Shown in pieces: positions 1 to 8,268 of a stretch of DNA of 59,701 nucleotides; the first letter of the stretch is position 1, and every line of letters begins with the position of its first letter. Both the position numbers and the translations under genes were made by a program. This stretch comes from Bradyrhizobium macuxiense. Lineage in GTDB: Bacteria; Pseudomonadota; Alphaproteobacteria; Rhizobiales; Xanthobacteraceae. The DNA is taken from NCBI RefSeq assembly GCF_001542415.1, contig NZ_LNCU01000120.1, positions 37,681 to 97,381 of the forward strand. Reading direction: 5' to 3'. The notes below the pieces were generated by a model. It saw only the letters and a program-made list of their open reading frames with translations, was not told the DNA's origin and made no database searches.

Positions 1-1
1 C

Positions 2-310
2 CCGCCGATCGTCGGCTATTGGCTCGGCCGTCCGATCCCGTCGGTGATCTCTCGCGCCAACATCCTGCTGTTCTTCGGCGCCTCCGACTTCTTCTCGCTG
101 GTCAGCTACTGGTTCACCGGACTGATCACCATCGACTCGGTAAAATTCTCGCTGATCGTCGGCCCGGTCTACGGTATCGGCGTCTGGTTCGGCGCGTCGC
201 TGTTCGGCAAGGCGAGCGAAGCCATATTCCGAACGATCTGCTACGCGCTGATTGCCGCCGCCGTCATCGCCGGACTGCCGGCGCTTGATGGCATTTTGCG
301 CGGCGGCTAG
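2..310 (+). CDS. TauE/SafE-family membrane permease, 3' end only
   Basis: The reading frame is open from base 2 and ends at TAG 308-310, so only about 102 C-terminal residues are visible and the true start lies outside the window. They form several hydrophobic segments separated by short loops; the early ones contain PPIVGYWLGRPIP and FFGASDFFSLVSYW, and the last runs up to a short polar tail. This resembles the end of sulfite exporter TauE/SafE (DUF81) permeases, inner-membrane proteins linked to export of sulfite, sulfoacetate or similar anions. The family call rests on pattern and hydrophobicity only; the substrate is unknown. A dispersed repeat begins directly at the stop codon. Confidence 0.6.
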   Translation, partial: PPIVGYWLGRPIPSVISRANILLFFGASDFFSLVSYWFTGLITIDSVKFSLIVGPVYGIGVWFGASLFGKASEAIFRTICYALIAAAVIAGLPALDGILRGG

Positions 311-412
311 AGCGGTTTCGAGCGAAGTGGCCCCTGTTCGCGTGAAGAAAACGCGTCAAAACAAGAATCTAGAGCTTCGGTTCTGATTCAATCAGAACCG
401 AAAGTGCTCTAG
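309..412. repeat. Dispersed intergenic repeat, family C, with 27-bp palindrome
   Basis: The element begins at the stop codon of the upstream permease (CTAGAGCGGTTT) and ends at GTGCTCTAG. It contains GTTCGCGTGAAGAAAACGCG and, at 376-402, a perfect palindrome with 13-bp arms (TTCGGTTCTGATT) around a single C. A degenerate copy with the same order of blocks lies at 34729-34830. It could fold as a strong hairpin and act as a terminator for the upstream gene, though no T-tract follows. I do not recognise a published name. Confidence 0.6.
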
Positions 413-450
413 GCTTCGCTCGACCGAATATGAGATTCAGGGAGGAATTC

Positions 451-1395
451 ATGATCGACCGCCGCAACGCAATGAAGCTGGCGCTCGGCAGCGCCGCGAT
501 GCTCGCCGCACCAGCCGTTCGCGCGCAAGGCGCGAAGCCGCGGACGCGCATCGTATTCCTCGGCACCAAGGGCGGGCCGCGCGTCGGCATCGGCGCCTCC
601 AATCCCGCCAACCTCGTCGTCGTCAACGACACCCCGATCGTGATCGATTGCGGCATGGGCGTCAGCCGCCAGCTCGTGAGCGCCGGCGTGCCGATCCCCT
701 CGGTGAAGTACATCTTCATCAGCCACCACCATTCCGATCACAATCTCGAATACGGCAACCTGTTCTACAACGCCTGGGCCGCCGGTCTCACGACGCCGAT
801 CCACTCGTTCGGCCCGAAGGGAATCGAGGAGATGACCAGGGACTATTGGGAGCTGAACAAGTTCGACGTCGAGACACGGATCGCGGACGAGGGCCGTCCC
901 GATCCGCGCAAGCTCCTGATCGCGAAAGACATCACCGAGGATGGCGTGGTGCTGAAGACGCCTGATGTGACCGTCACCGCATTCCGCACGCCGCATCCGC
1001 CGATCACGGACAATTTCGCCTACAAGTTCGAGACGCCCGACGGCGTCATCGTGTTCTCGAGCGACACCAATTACAATCCGAAGCTCGCCGACTTCGCCAG
1101 GGGCGCCGACGTGCTGGTGCACGAATGCCTCTACATCCCGGCGGTCGATCGCCTGGTGGCCAAAACCAAGAACGGCGCGACGCTCCGGAAGCATCTGCTC
1201 GACAGCCACACCTCGACCGAAGACGTCGGCCGCATTGCCGCCGCCGCCAACGTGAAGGTGCTCGCGCTCAGCCACTTCGTCCCCGGCGACGATCCTGATG
1301 TCACCGACGACGACTGGACCAGAGACGTGAAGAAGCACTATTCGGGCCGCATCGTGGTGGCGAAGGACCTGATGGAGCTGAAGCTGCCGGTGTGA
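451..1395 (+). CDS. Exported metallo-beta-lactamase-fold hydrolase
   Basis: A 314-residue protein with an N-terminal export signal (RRNAMKLALGSAAMLAAPA, Tat-like twin arginine), pointing to the periplasm. The metal-binding motif HHHSDH is at about residues 92-97, followed by a later His (HPP region), a conserved Asp (FSSDTNYN) and a C-terminal SHF, the usual ligand series of metallo-beta-lactamase-fold enzymes. Substrate is unknown; arylsulfatase-like or RNase Z-like hydrolases are the nearest types. The ATG at 451 is chosen over the in-frame ATG at 430 because GGAGG at 441-445 is correctly spaced and the signal peptide starts there. It stands alone between two repeat elements. Confidence 0.85.
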   Translation: MIDRRNAMKLALGSAAMLAAPAVRAQGAKPRTRIVFLGTKGGPRVGIGASNPANLVVVNDTPIVIDCGMGVSRQLVSAGVPIPSVKYIFISHHHSDHNLEYGNLFYNAWAAGLTTPIHSFGPKGIEEMTRDYWELNKFDVETRIADEGRPDPRKLLIAKDITEDGVVLKTPDVTVTAFRTPHPPITDNFAYKFETPDGVIVFSSDTNYNPKLADFARGADVLVHECLYIPAVDRLVAKTKNGATLRKHLLDSHTSTEDVGRIAAAANVKVLALSHFVPGDDPDVTDDDWTRDVKKHYSGRIVVAKDLMELKLPV

Positions 1396-1429
1396 GGGGG
1401 ACCGCGGAAATCGTGCAGGCCTGACGCTC

Positions 1430-1510
1430 TGGATCATGATGCGAATAAATGGAATCGCATCATGATCTTATGTCTTTGTTTGAGCATGATATCCGCGCAA
1501 AGCGAGAAAG
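1430..1510. repeat. Degenerate family A dispersed repeat
   Basis: Contains GATCATGATGCGAATAAATG, a second half pairing as CGCATCATGATC, then TTTGAGCATGATATCCGCGC. These are blocks of the family A repeat seen more intact at 13106-13232, in the same orientation as that copy. The interval 1396-1743 holds only this and the following REP doublet; I see no gene in it. Confidence 0.5.
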
Positions 1511-1541
1511 CGTTCTTGCGTGGACGGTGACTACGTTCGGT

Positions 1542-1658
1542 GTCGTCCCTGCGAAAGCAGGGACCCATAACCACGAATGGTCGATGTTGATCGATGCTGG
1601 AACGACGAATCCCGTTCACAACACACGGAGTATGGGTCCCTGCTTTCGCAGGGACGAC
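1542..1658. repeat. REP-like doublet, copy 1
   Basis: Two perfectly complementary 28-bp arms (1542-1569 and 1631-1658; each contains GTCCCTGC and its complement GCAGGGAC) flank a 61-bp spacer. Each arm is itself partly palindromic. The first arm is followed by ATAACCAC, as in the two other copies in this window (37833-37961 and 45417-45538). The size, symmetry and spacing are typical of a non-autonomous REP/BIME or MITE-like element. Confidence 0.8.
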
Positions 1659-1743
1659 AGCTGTTATGCGGGGCACTCAACACCAGATCGCGATAGACCC
1701 CGCGGTCGCACGACTTGACCAACCGGTCTCCGCCATTGCGACA

Positions 1744-3156
1744 TCAATCCAGCGGTGCAGCGCGGCGCGCCGGTGCACGGCGGCGGTGCTTAGCGGTCGG
1801 CGCCGGCGCTACCGGCGCCGCCTCCTTCAGTGCACCGATCCGCCTCAGCGCGGCATCGGCGGCGCGCTCGCCGCTCTCCCAGGCGCCATCGACGGTGCCC
1901 CACAGCGTCTCATGCGTAGCTTCACCTGCGAGATAGAGACAGCCAATCGGCTCGGTCAGGATTCGGCGCGAGAGCTGGCCGCCGGGTGCGGCTGCCGACA
2001 TCGCGCCGAGGATGAAGGGCTGTGCGTTCCAGCGCGTGGCGCTCGTCTTCTTGACGGCGGCACCGATCTCGCTGCCGTAGAGCTTGGTCAGCCACTCCAC
2101 CGCGAAGGCCGCCATGGCCTTCTCGCCCTCCCCGGACAAATCTCGGCCGAACGAACCCCCGACATCGATCGTGCACAGCGACGAGCCGCCGATATTGCCG
2201 TAGAGCAGCGCGGTCTTGGTCGAGTTGCTCTGCTCGATGATGACGTCATCGCGCGACAAGCCAAGCGGATTGCCGGGAATCTGCAGCGCGATGCGATCGT
2301 AGCTGCCGAGGCTGAGCTTTCCGGCGGCGTCCAGCGTACGCTTCGGGATCTCGGGCGCGAACTTGATCGTGCCGCTTGTCAGCACATTGCTCGATACCGT
2401 GATGATGGCGGCACGCGCGGTGATCCTGCCCGAGGGCGTCTCGACCACCACGTCGCGATTGCTCCACGAGATGCGCTGCGCCGGCGTCGACAACGCCAGC
2501 GGAAGCTGCGCGCCGAGCTTTGCGACCAGCGTGCCGAGCCCCTGCCGGCAGGCGATCGCGGAATTGCGGTCCTGCGCGCGGGCCTTGTCGACGACGGAGA
2601 CGTCCTTCAGATCCTTGCCGCTGAAACCAGCGCCGAGCAGAAATTCCGCAGTGCCGGCCCAGTCACCAAGGTCCTTCGGCAGCGCCGCGGCGCAAGAGAT
2701 ATCGGCCCTGCGCGAGGCATCATCGATGGCGCGGTTGGTGCGAACCAGCGTCGCCAGAAACTCCTCCGTCTCGCCAGGACGGGCATAACGGCGGCCGATG
2801 CGGATCTTCTGGCCTGCGGGCGCGGTGACGATCTCGAGGCCGGCCGCACGCGCGAGCCGGACCATCGGATTTGTCTCGGGATTGTGCATCCAGCGCGCGC
2901 CACGATCGAACGGCACGTCGAAGCTCGACACATCGGTCTGGCAACGCCCCCCAATCTGGCCAGCCGCCTCCAGGACAATCACCTTGCGGTTCGCGGCAGC
3001 GATGCGCCGCGCCGCCGCGATACCTGCGGCCCCCGCGCCGATCACGATGACGTCGGCCTCGCGCGGCGGCGGCGCAGCGAAGACGCGGCCACCCAGCGCA
3101 GGCGCCAGCGCGAGACCTGCAGACGCCGACAGGAAATCGCGGCGGGTCATTGTCAT
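1744..3156 (-). CDS. Tat-exported flavin monoamine oxidase-family protein
   Basis: A 470-residue FAD enzyme of the flavin-containing amine oxidase family. The N-terminus has a clear Tat signal (RRDFLSASAGLALAPAL), then the dinucleotide-binding motif VIVIGAGAAGIAAA with LEAAGQIGGRC, and near the C-terminus the family's FAD-contacting region LYLAGEATHETLWGTVDGA. It would oxidise an amine or amino acid in the periplasm; the substrate is not deducible. The start at 3156 (or ATG 3150) is preferred because longer forms would put over 30 polar residues before the Tat motif. A basic, alanine/proline-rich tail ends the protein. It is a single gene, divergent from the next. Confidence 0.85.
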   Translation of the reverse strand: MTMTRRDFLSASAGLALAPALGGRVFAAPPPREADVIVIGAGAAGIAAARRIAAANRKVIVLEAAGQIGGRCQTDVSSFDVPFDRGARWMHNPETNPMVRLARAAGLEIVTAPAGQKIRIGRRYARPGETEEFLATLVRTNRAIDDASRRADISCAAALPKDLGDWAGTAEFLLGAGFSGKDLKDVSVVDKARAQDRNSAIACRQGLGTLVAKLGAQLPLALSTPAQRISWSNRDVVVETPSGRITARAAIITVSSNVLTSGTIKFAPEIPKRTLDAAGKLSLGSYDRIALQIPGNPLGLSRDDVIIEQSNSTKTALLYGNIGGSSLCTIDVGGSFGRDLSGEGEKAMAAFAVEWLTKLYGSEIGAAVKKTSATRWNAQPFILGAMSAAAPGGQLSRRILTEPIGCLYLAGEATHETLWGTVDGAWESGERAADAALRRIGALKEAAPVAPAPTAKHRRRAPARRAAPLD

Positions 3157-3355
3157 GGCATAGCTTCTGGCATGGTTTCCGGGGACTTGCGGCAAATGGG
3201 AACGCTTCGCGAACTGTGCCGCATCTCGCGCATCGCAGCAACCGTCATGGTAAATCAATCATGATTGATCCACGTCGTGCATGAACTAAATTGAAACGGC
3301 TTGCGAGCATCATTAAGTCAACGGAAGCGGTCGTAGAACCGCTCGGGGGGATTCC

Positions 3356-4243
3356 ATGGGCTTCATGCTCGATACCGTCGGCAAATGGATCGCGGGGTAC
3401 CTGCAAAAGGAGATCCCGGGCTACGAACCGTTCACGCCGAGCGACCCGGATCATCTGCGCGGCATCATTCAACCCGGCGATGTTCTGCTGGTCGAAGGCA
3501 ACAACCGGATTTCCGGCATCATCAAGTACCTCACGCAGTCGACCTGGTCGCATGCGGCGCTTTATGTCGGACCGATCGACGGTGCGTTCGAGCCTGACGG
3601 CGAACCGCATGTGCTGATCGAGGCCAATGTCGGCGAAGGCGTCACCTCCTCGCCGCTGTCGAAATATTTCACCTACCACACCCGCCTCTGCCGGCCGGTC
3701 GGGCTGTCCTACGAGGATCGCACCACGGTGTGCCGCTACGCGATCAATCGCATCGGCTTCGGCTACGACACCAAGAACATCGTCGACCTCGCGCGCTATT
3801 TGTTTCCGCTGCCGATCCCGCAACGCTGGCGGCGGCGCATGATCGCGTTCGGCTCCGGCGATCCGACCAAGATCATCTGCTCGGCGCTGATCGCGCAGGC
3901 CTTCGACGCGGTGCGCTATCCGATCCTGCCCAAGATCACGCGTGCCGCGAGCCGCAAGGCGCGCCGCGAGATCCTGCACATCCGCGACTCCTCGCTCTAC
4001 ATGCCGCGCGACTTCGACATCTCACCGTATTTCGAAATCGTCAAACCCACCATCGTGCACGGCTTCGACTACACCGCGCTGCACTGGGCCGACAAGCAGA
4101 AGCCGCTCCCGGAGGTAGCGGGCGAATTCAGTGTGTTTCCGGAAGGAAAGTCTCCGCCGCTCGTTCCTGAAGAGATTGACGAAGAGGCACCGCTTCCGGC
4201 TGCGGAAGTGACGACCTCCGCCGAGGCTCCGGCAGTCGCGTGA
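3356..4243 (+). CDS. YiiX/YebB-like NlpC/P60-superfamily cysteine hydrolase
   Basis: A 295-residue protein with the permuted papain-like layout of YiiX/YebB proteins: an early block GDVLLVEGNNRISGIIKYLT, the His motif WSHAALYVG (about residues 62-70), and a later Cys motif IICSALIAQAF (about residue 179). These are the likely catalytic residues; such enzymes hydrolyse amide or thioester bonds in cell envelope or lipid-linked substrates, but the target here is unknown. No signal peptide is evident. A G-rich ribosome binding site (CGGGGGGATTCC) precedes the ATG. The C-terminal 40 residues are Pro/Glu/Ala rich and likely disordered. Confidence 0.75.
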   Translation: MGFMLDTVGKWIAGYLQKEIPGYEPFTPSDPDHLRGIIQPGDVLLVEGNNRISGIIKYLTQSTWSHAALYVGPIDGAFEPDGEPHVLIEANVGEGVTSSPLSKYFTYHTRLCRPVGLSYEDRTTVCRYAINRIGFGYDTKNIVDLARYLFPLPIPQRWRRRMIAFGSGDPTKIICSALIAQAFDAVRYPILPKITRAASRKARREILHIRDSSLYMPRDFDISPYFEIVKPTIVHGFDYTALHWADKQKPLPEVAGEFSVFPEGKSPPLVPEEIDEEAPLPAAEVTTSAEAPAVA

Positions 4244-4247
4244 GGCG

Positions 4248-4418
4248 TCAGAACGTCGCCGCCAGCGTCAACCGCACGGCAAGCGGCTCGGCAGGATGCA
4301 CATGGCGATCGGCGACACCGTCGATCGGTTCGCCGGGGAGACGCGACAGATAGTAGTATTCGATGCAGCGGAAAATATCCGCCATACAGTCCTGTGCAAT
4401 GCCCCCGCATGATACCTG
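4248..4418 (-). pseudogene. C-terminal stump of a TonB-dependent outer-membrane receptor
   Basis: On the minus strand the frame ending at TGA 4248-4250 reads, over its last 46 codons, like the closing beta-strands of a TonB-dependent receptor: EYYYLSRLPGEP, then a VHPAEP turn and the terminal strand LAVRLTLAATF with the outer-membrane-type final phenylalanine. The frame is closed by TAG at 4419-4421 after only 56 codons, so plug and most of the barrel are missing. It lies beside nikR, and NikR-controlled TonB receptors for nickel are known in this order, so I infer a deleted nickel receptor gene. Family assignment is from C-terminal pattern alone. Confidence 0.5.
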
Positions 4419-4431
4419 CTACAGTCATGCG
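4406..4431. promoter_or_regulatory. Candidate NikR operator (dyad upstream of nikR)
   Basis: CGCATGA at 4406-4412 and TCATGCG at 4425-4431 form a perfect 7-bp dyad with a 12-nt spacer, 63 bp before the nikR start. It resembles the GTATGA/TCATAC halves known for NikR, although the spacer is shorter than in Escherichia coli. It lies between the receptor stump and nikR, where a divergent or autoregulatory operator would be expected. Confidence 0.4.
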
Positions 4432-4494
4432 ACGACCGCATCAGTCCAACCAACCCGGCACGCGGCGCTAGCAAGCAGCCAACACGGACAATCC

Positions 4495-4932
4495 ATGCAA
4501 CGGATCACCATCACCATCGAGGATGATTTGCTCACGGAGATCGACGCTGCCGCCGAGGCGCGCGGCTACCAGAACCGCTCCGAGATCATCCGCGACCTCG
4601 CGCGCGCCGGGCTGCAGCAAAGCGCGGAGCAGGCACCCTCAGGGCAATGCGTGGCGGCGCTGGTCTATGTCTACGATCACACCGCCCGCGATCTGTCGAA
4701 GCGGCTGGTGCAGAACTTCCACGGCCATCATGATCTGTCGCTGGCGACGCTGCACGTTCATCTCGACGACGACAGCTGCATGGAAGTGACGGCGCTGAAA
4801 GGCGCAAGCAACGAGGTGCGGCATTTCGCCGACCACATCATCGCCGAGCGCGGCGTTCGCTACGGCAAGGTGGTGATGATCCCGACGGCGTCTGGGAAGA
4901 AGGGACGCAAGCGTGAACATCGCCACGATTGA
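4495..4932 (+). CDS. nikR: Nickel-responsive transcriptional regulator NikR
   Basis: A 145-residue protein with the two NikR domains: an N-terminal ribbon-helix-helix DNA-binding domain (MQRITITIEDDLLTEID..., about residues 1-50) and a C-terminal ACT-like nickel domain. The nickel ligands are present: His in FHGHHDL, the HVH pair in LATLHVHLD, and Cys in DDDSCMEV. Nickel binding stabilises a tetramer that represses nickel uptake genes. No nickel transporter gene is intact nearby; only a TonB receptor stump precedes it. The ATG at 4495 gives the standard family N-terminus; upstream in-frame codons lack RHH similarity. Confidence 0.93.
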   Translation: MQRITITIEDDLLTEIDAAAEARGYQNRSEIIRDLARAGLQQSAEQAPSGQCVAALVYVYDHTARDLSKRLVQNFHGHHDLSLATLHVHLDDDSCMEVTALKGASNEVRHFADHIIAERGVRYGKVVMIPTASGKKGRKREHRHD

Positions 4933-4973
4933 GCTTCACCTCGCCCCGCTTGCGGAGCGAGGGAGAAGAAAGA

Positions 4974-5921
4974 CTACGCCGCCTTGGCCTTCGTTCCGCA
5001 CGGCAGGCCGGCGCGGGCGAGGCCGCCGTAGAGCTGTTCGTTCGGCATCTCCGACTTGAGGATCGAACGCACCGCGACCAGCCGGTCGAGGTCGATGCCG
5101 GTCGAAAATCCTTTGCTCTCGCAGAGGAACACAAGATCCTCGAACACGACATTGCCTGTCGCGCCTGGCGCGAACGGACAGCCGCCGAGACCGCCGAGCG
5201 AGCCGTCGAGCACGCGTGCGCCCTCATCGAGCGCGGCGGACGCGTTCGCGATGCCCATGCCGCGGGTGTCGTGCAGGTGAACGCAGACCGGCTTCGATCC
5301 CGCGATCCTGACCGCGCCCTTTGTTAGCTCGGCGACCTGCTTCGGCCCGGCATAACCGACGGTGTCGGCAATCGCGACCATGTCGACGCCGACCTCGTAG
5401 AGCTTCTCGGTGAGGCGCAGCACCTCCTTCGGATCGACGTCCCCCACGATCGAGCAGCCCAGCGCCATCGAGATCCCGACATTGACGAGTGGCTTGTGCG
5501 CGCTGGCGTCGCGCAATTCGCAGAGGCGCTTGACGTTCTCGATTGCGGATTCGCGCGAGCGGTTGGCGTTGGCCTGGCTGTGCTCCTCGGTCGCCGACAC
5601 CACCGAGGCGATCTCGGCCACGCCCGAGGCCAGCGCCTCGTTGACGCCGCGTTCGTTCAGCGCCAGCGCGACGCCATGGGCACCGGGCAGCGCGGCGATG
5701 GTCGCGACGACATCACGGACGTCGACGAATTGCGGAAAGGTCTTGGCGGGCAGGAACGAGCCAACCTCGAAGTGCCGGACGCCGGCGGCATATTCATCGC
5801 GCACCCAACGCTGCTTCGCCGCGGTCGACGGGAACGTCCTCACCAGTTGCAGCCCGTCGCGCAGGCCGACTTCGCGCAGGCTCACTCGGTCGTTGGGATA
5901 AATATCGTGGACACGGGTCAT
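4974..5921 (-). CDS. Hydroxymethylglutaryl-CoA lyase-family enzyme
   Basis: A 315-residue TIM-barrel enzyme of the HMG-CoA lyase group. It has the N-terminal substrate motif EVGLRDGLQ, the metal-binding CVHLHDTRGMG, and the catalytic loop GGLGGCPFAPGATGNV with its active cysteine. Members cleave 3-hydroxy-3-methylglutaryl-CoA to acetoacetate and acetyl-CoA, or related 3-hydroxyacyl-CoAs. It lies 8 bp after a CoA-transferase gene on the same strand, so the pair is probably one transcript that activates and then cleaves a carboxylic acid. The ATG at 5921 is preferred because upstream residues lack similarity and overlap the previous gene. Confidence 0.88.
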   Translation of the reverse strand: MTRVHDIYPNDRVSLREVGLRDGLQLVRTFPSTAAKQRWVRDEYAAGVRHFEVGSFLPAKTFPQFVDVRDVVATIAALPGAHGVALALNERGVNEALASGVAEIASVVSATEEHSQANANRSRESAIENVKRLCELRDASAHKPLVNVGISMALGCSIVGDVDPKEVLRLTEKLYEVGVDMVAIADTVGYAGPKQVAELTKGAVRIAGSKPVCVHLHDTRGMGIANASAALDEGARVLDGSLGGLGGCPFAPGATGNVVFEDLVFLCESKGFSTGIDLDRLVAVRSILKSEMPNEQLYGGLARAGLPCGTKAKAA

Positions 5922-5929
5922 GACAGCCC

Positions 5930-7099
5930 TCACGCAGCGTTTCCAGTTGACGGGAGTTTTTGTTGGTCGAGTTCGGCGCGAACTGCATCCGTATCGGCGC
6001 CGAGCACCGGCACTTTCAGGCCCTCGCCGATATTGCTGCCGTTCCATTCGAGCGGAAGCGCGGGCACGCGGAACGGGTTGCCGTCGGCATTGACGTTGTT
6101 GACGAGCCCGCCGGGCCGCAGCACGTGCGGATCCTGCAGCAGATCCTCGGGCCGGTTGATCGGAGAGAAGCAGATATTGAGCGCGTCGAGCCTGGCCGAG
6201 AGGTCCGCGACCTTCCAGCGTTTGATCTCCTCGGCGACGCGCGGAATGATCCGGTCGCGCGCCATGATGCGGTCGGTGGTGCTGCGCAGCGTGGGATCCG
6301 CGGCGAATTCCTTCAGACCGAACTCGCGGCAGAAGCTCTGCCAGTGACCTTCGGTGACGACGCCGATGAAGATGCGATCGCCGCCGGCGGCATCGAAGAT
6401 GTCGTAGATCGGCCAGGCATGCTCGCGCTCCGGCATCGAGCGCGGCTTGCGCCCGGTCATCTCGTACTCGACCATGTGCTGGGCGACCAGGAACAGGCAG
6501 TTCTCGAACAGGCCGATGCGAATGTCTGCGCCATCCGTCTTGCCGCCGCGCTTCTGGTAGAGCGCGGCGAGGATCGAGATCACACCGAACATGCCGCCCA
6601 TGATGTCGTTGGCGGAGGAGCCGACCCGCTGCGGCTTGTCCCGCGTACCGGTCATCGCAGCCAGCCCCGACATCATCTGCACGACTTCGTCCAGCGCCGG
6701 GCGATGGTCGTAGGGACCGGACAGGAAGCCCTTGTGGCCGGCGACAATCAGATGCGGATGCTTCTTGCGCAGCTCCTCGCCGCCAAGCCCCTGCTTCTCG
6801 AGTTGGCCATCACGGAAATTCTCCAGGAACACGTCGGCGCTCGCGAGCAGCCGGTGCATGGTCTCGCGATCTTCAGGCTTGGCAAAATCGAGGACGACGC
6901 TGCGCTTGCCGCGATTGAACAGCGGAAAGAACGAGACGCCCATGCCGCCAAGGATACGGGTCTTGTCGCCGGCCGGCGGCTCGACCTTGATCACCTCGGC
7001 GCCGAGTTGCGCCAGGATCATGCCGCAGGTCGGGCCCATCACCATGTGGGTCATCTCGACGACCCTCACGCCTTCCAGCGGCAGTCCGCTCCCCGTCAT
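5930..7099 (-). CDS. CaiB/BaiF family III CoA-transferase
   Basis: A 389-residue class III CoA-transferase. It begins with the typical PLEGVRVVEMTHMVMGPTCG and continues with LGAEVIKVEPPAGD. The probable catalytic aspartate is in ALDEVVQMMSGL (about residue 137). Such enzymes move CoA from an acyl-CoA donor, often succinyl-CoA, to a free carboxylic acid. Position directly before the HMG-CoA lyase-type gene, and divergence from a LysR regulator, suggest that the acceptor is a substrate such as 3-hydroxy-3-methylglutarate or a similar branched diacid; that is inference. The ATG at 7099 gives the family N-terminus. Confidence 0.88.
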   Translation of the reverse strand: MTGSGLPLEGVRVVEMTHMVMGPTCGMILAQLGAEVIKVEPPAGDKTRILGGMGVSFFPLFNRGKRSVVLDFAKPEDRETMHRLLASADVFLENFRDGQLEKQGLGGEELRKKHPHLIVAGHKGFLSGPYDHRPALDEVVQMMSGLAAMTGTRDKPQRVGSSANDIMGGMFGVISILAALYQKRGGKTDGADIRIGLFENCLFLVAQHMVEYEMTGRKPRSMPEREHAWPIYDIFDAAGGDRIFIGVVTEGHWQSFCREFGLKEFAADPTLRSTTDRIMARDRIIPRVAEEIKRWKVADLSARLDALNICFSPINRPEDLLQDPHVLRPGGLVNNVNADGNPFRVPALPLEWNGSNIGEGLKVPVLGADTDAVRAELDQQKLPSTGNAA

Positions 7100-7171
7100 C
7101 GGTTGCTCCGTGCTCGTTTCGTTACCGCGGCAAACTAGGCTTCCGAACGCTATCTGAAAAATATAATCTGT

Positions 7172-7186
7172 CGAATAGTGTATTCG
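7172..7186. promoter_or_regulatory. Dyad in CoA-transferase/LysR divergent promoter region
   Basis: CGAATA, a 3-nt spacer and TATTCG form a perfect 6-bp inverted repeat in the AT-rich part of the 109-bp gap between the divergent CoA-transferase and lysR genes. LysR-type regulators normally bind such dyads beside their own gene. A related ATCGAA/TTCGAT dyad lies on the other side of lysR (8149-8171). Confidence 0.4.
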
Positions 7187-7208
7187 TGGTTCTAGAACGC
7201 TTGACCCC

Positions 7209-8135
7209 ATGGACTCGCGCCAGCTTCGCTATTTCATCGCCGTTTACGAGCAGCGCAACCTGTCGCGGGCGGCGGATCAGGCCAATGTCGCGCAATCCGC
7301 GCTCAGTCATCATATCGCAAACCTCGAAGCCGAATTCGCCACCCCCCTGTTCGAACGCAAGCCGCGCGGCATGGAACCGACCGCGGCCGGCGAACGGCTC
7401 TACGAGCACGCCCGCATCATCCTGCGCGCGATGGCGGCGGCCGAGCGCGAGATCAAGGAAGGCGGCAGCGAGATCGCCGGCGACATCTCGATCGGCATGG
7501 CCAATTCCGGGATGAAGGCGATCGGGGTACCGCTGATGCGAACGGTGCTGACGAAATATCCGAACCTGAAGCTGTCGCTGACCGAAAGCCTCTCCGGCGC
7601 GACACTGCTGCACCTGATGAGTTCCGAGGTCGACCTCGCACTGGTCTACAATCCGCCGTCGGAAAAGGACCTGATCGCGGAACCGGTGCTGGAAGAGCAG
7701 ATGTATTGCGTCGGCACCGAGAAGCTGATCGGCAAGAGCAAGGCGCCGATCAGCTTCGAAGAAGTCGCGCAGCTACCGTTGATCTTGTTGCGGCACGGGC
7801 TGTCGGCGCGCGCGCTGCTGGATGATCCCGTGCCGCTGAAGCGACTGGAGGCCAATGCAATCCTGCATCTCAACTCGACCAGTGGCATGATCGGCGCCCT
7901 CACCGCGGGATTGGGCTGCACGATCGCGACGACCCATTTCGTGAGCGAGCCATTGAAGGCAAAGGCGGTGGTCGCACGCGAGGTGATCGAACCAAGGCTG
8001 ACCCGCACGCTCTATCTCTGTCGCCTGCGCAACCGTCCGATGACCTATGTGATGGAGGAAATGTGCCGGCTGATCCGCTCCCTGGTGGCCGAGCAGGTGG
8101 GGCGCGGTGCCTGGGAAGCGACGCTGCTGATCTGA
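7209..8135 (+). CDS. LysR-family transcriptional regulator
   Basis: A 308-residue LysR-type regulator with an N-terminal winged helix (MDSRQLRYFIAVYEQRNLSR, then the recognition region QSALSHHIANLE and LFERKPRGMEPTAAGE) and a C-terminal inducer-binding domain starting near residue 90. It is divergent from the CoA-transferase/lyase pair and is followed by an MFS porter gene, so it is the likely activator of both in response to the transported acid. The protein is of normal length for the family. Confidence 0.92.
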   Translation: MDSRQLRYFIAVYEQRNLSRAADQANVAQSALSHHIANLEAEFATPLFERKPRGMEPTAAGERLYEHARIILRAMAAAEREIKEGGSEIAGDISIGMANSGMKAIGVPLMRTVLTKYPNLKLSLTESLSGATLLHLMSSEVDLALVYNPPSEKDLIAEPVLEEQMYCVGTEKLIGKSKAPISFEEVAQLPLILLRHGLSARALLDDPVPLKRLEANAILHLNSTSGMIGALTAGLGCTIATTHFVSEPLKAKAVVAREVIEPRLTRTLYLCRLRNRPMTYVMEEMCRLIRSLVAEQVGRGAWEATLLI

Positions 8136-8148
8136 AGCGCTATCGAAA

Positions 8149-8171
8149 ATATCGAACGATTGCTTCGATAT
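8149..8171. promoter_or_regulatory. Candidate LysR-type operator before the MFS porter gene
   Basis: ATATCGAA (8149-8156) and TTCGATAT (8164-8171) form a perfect 8-bp dyad with a 7-nt spacer, about 100 bp before the porter start. It fits the T-N11-A type symmetry of LysR-family sites and shares the TCGAA half-site with the dyad at 7172-7186. Confidence 0.45.
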
Positions 8172-8268
8172 GTTCGTCTGGATTTCTGCCTTCCGGCTGC
8201 CAAACATGGCGCCAAGCAGCACGCCTCCATGAAGAAAGGCGGCCATTGGACCACCCGGGAGGACCCGC

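Noticed and set aside
1542..1658. REP arms as a possible CRISPR array
   Set aside because: Only two arms in inverted, not direct, orientation, no regular spacer series and no cas gene nearby.
1594..3264. Long plus-strand frame of 556 codons opposite the amine oxidase gene
   Set aside because: It is the antisense shadow of a gene with clear flavoprotein motifs; its translation is Arg/Ala rich without any family signal.
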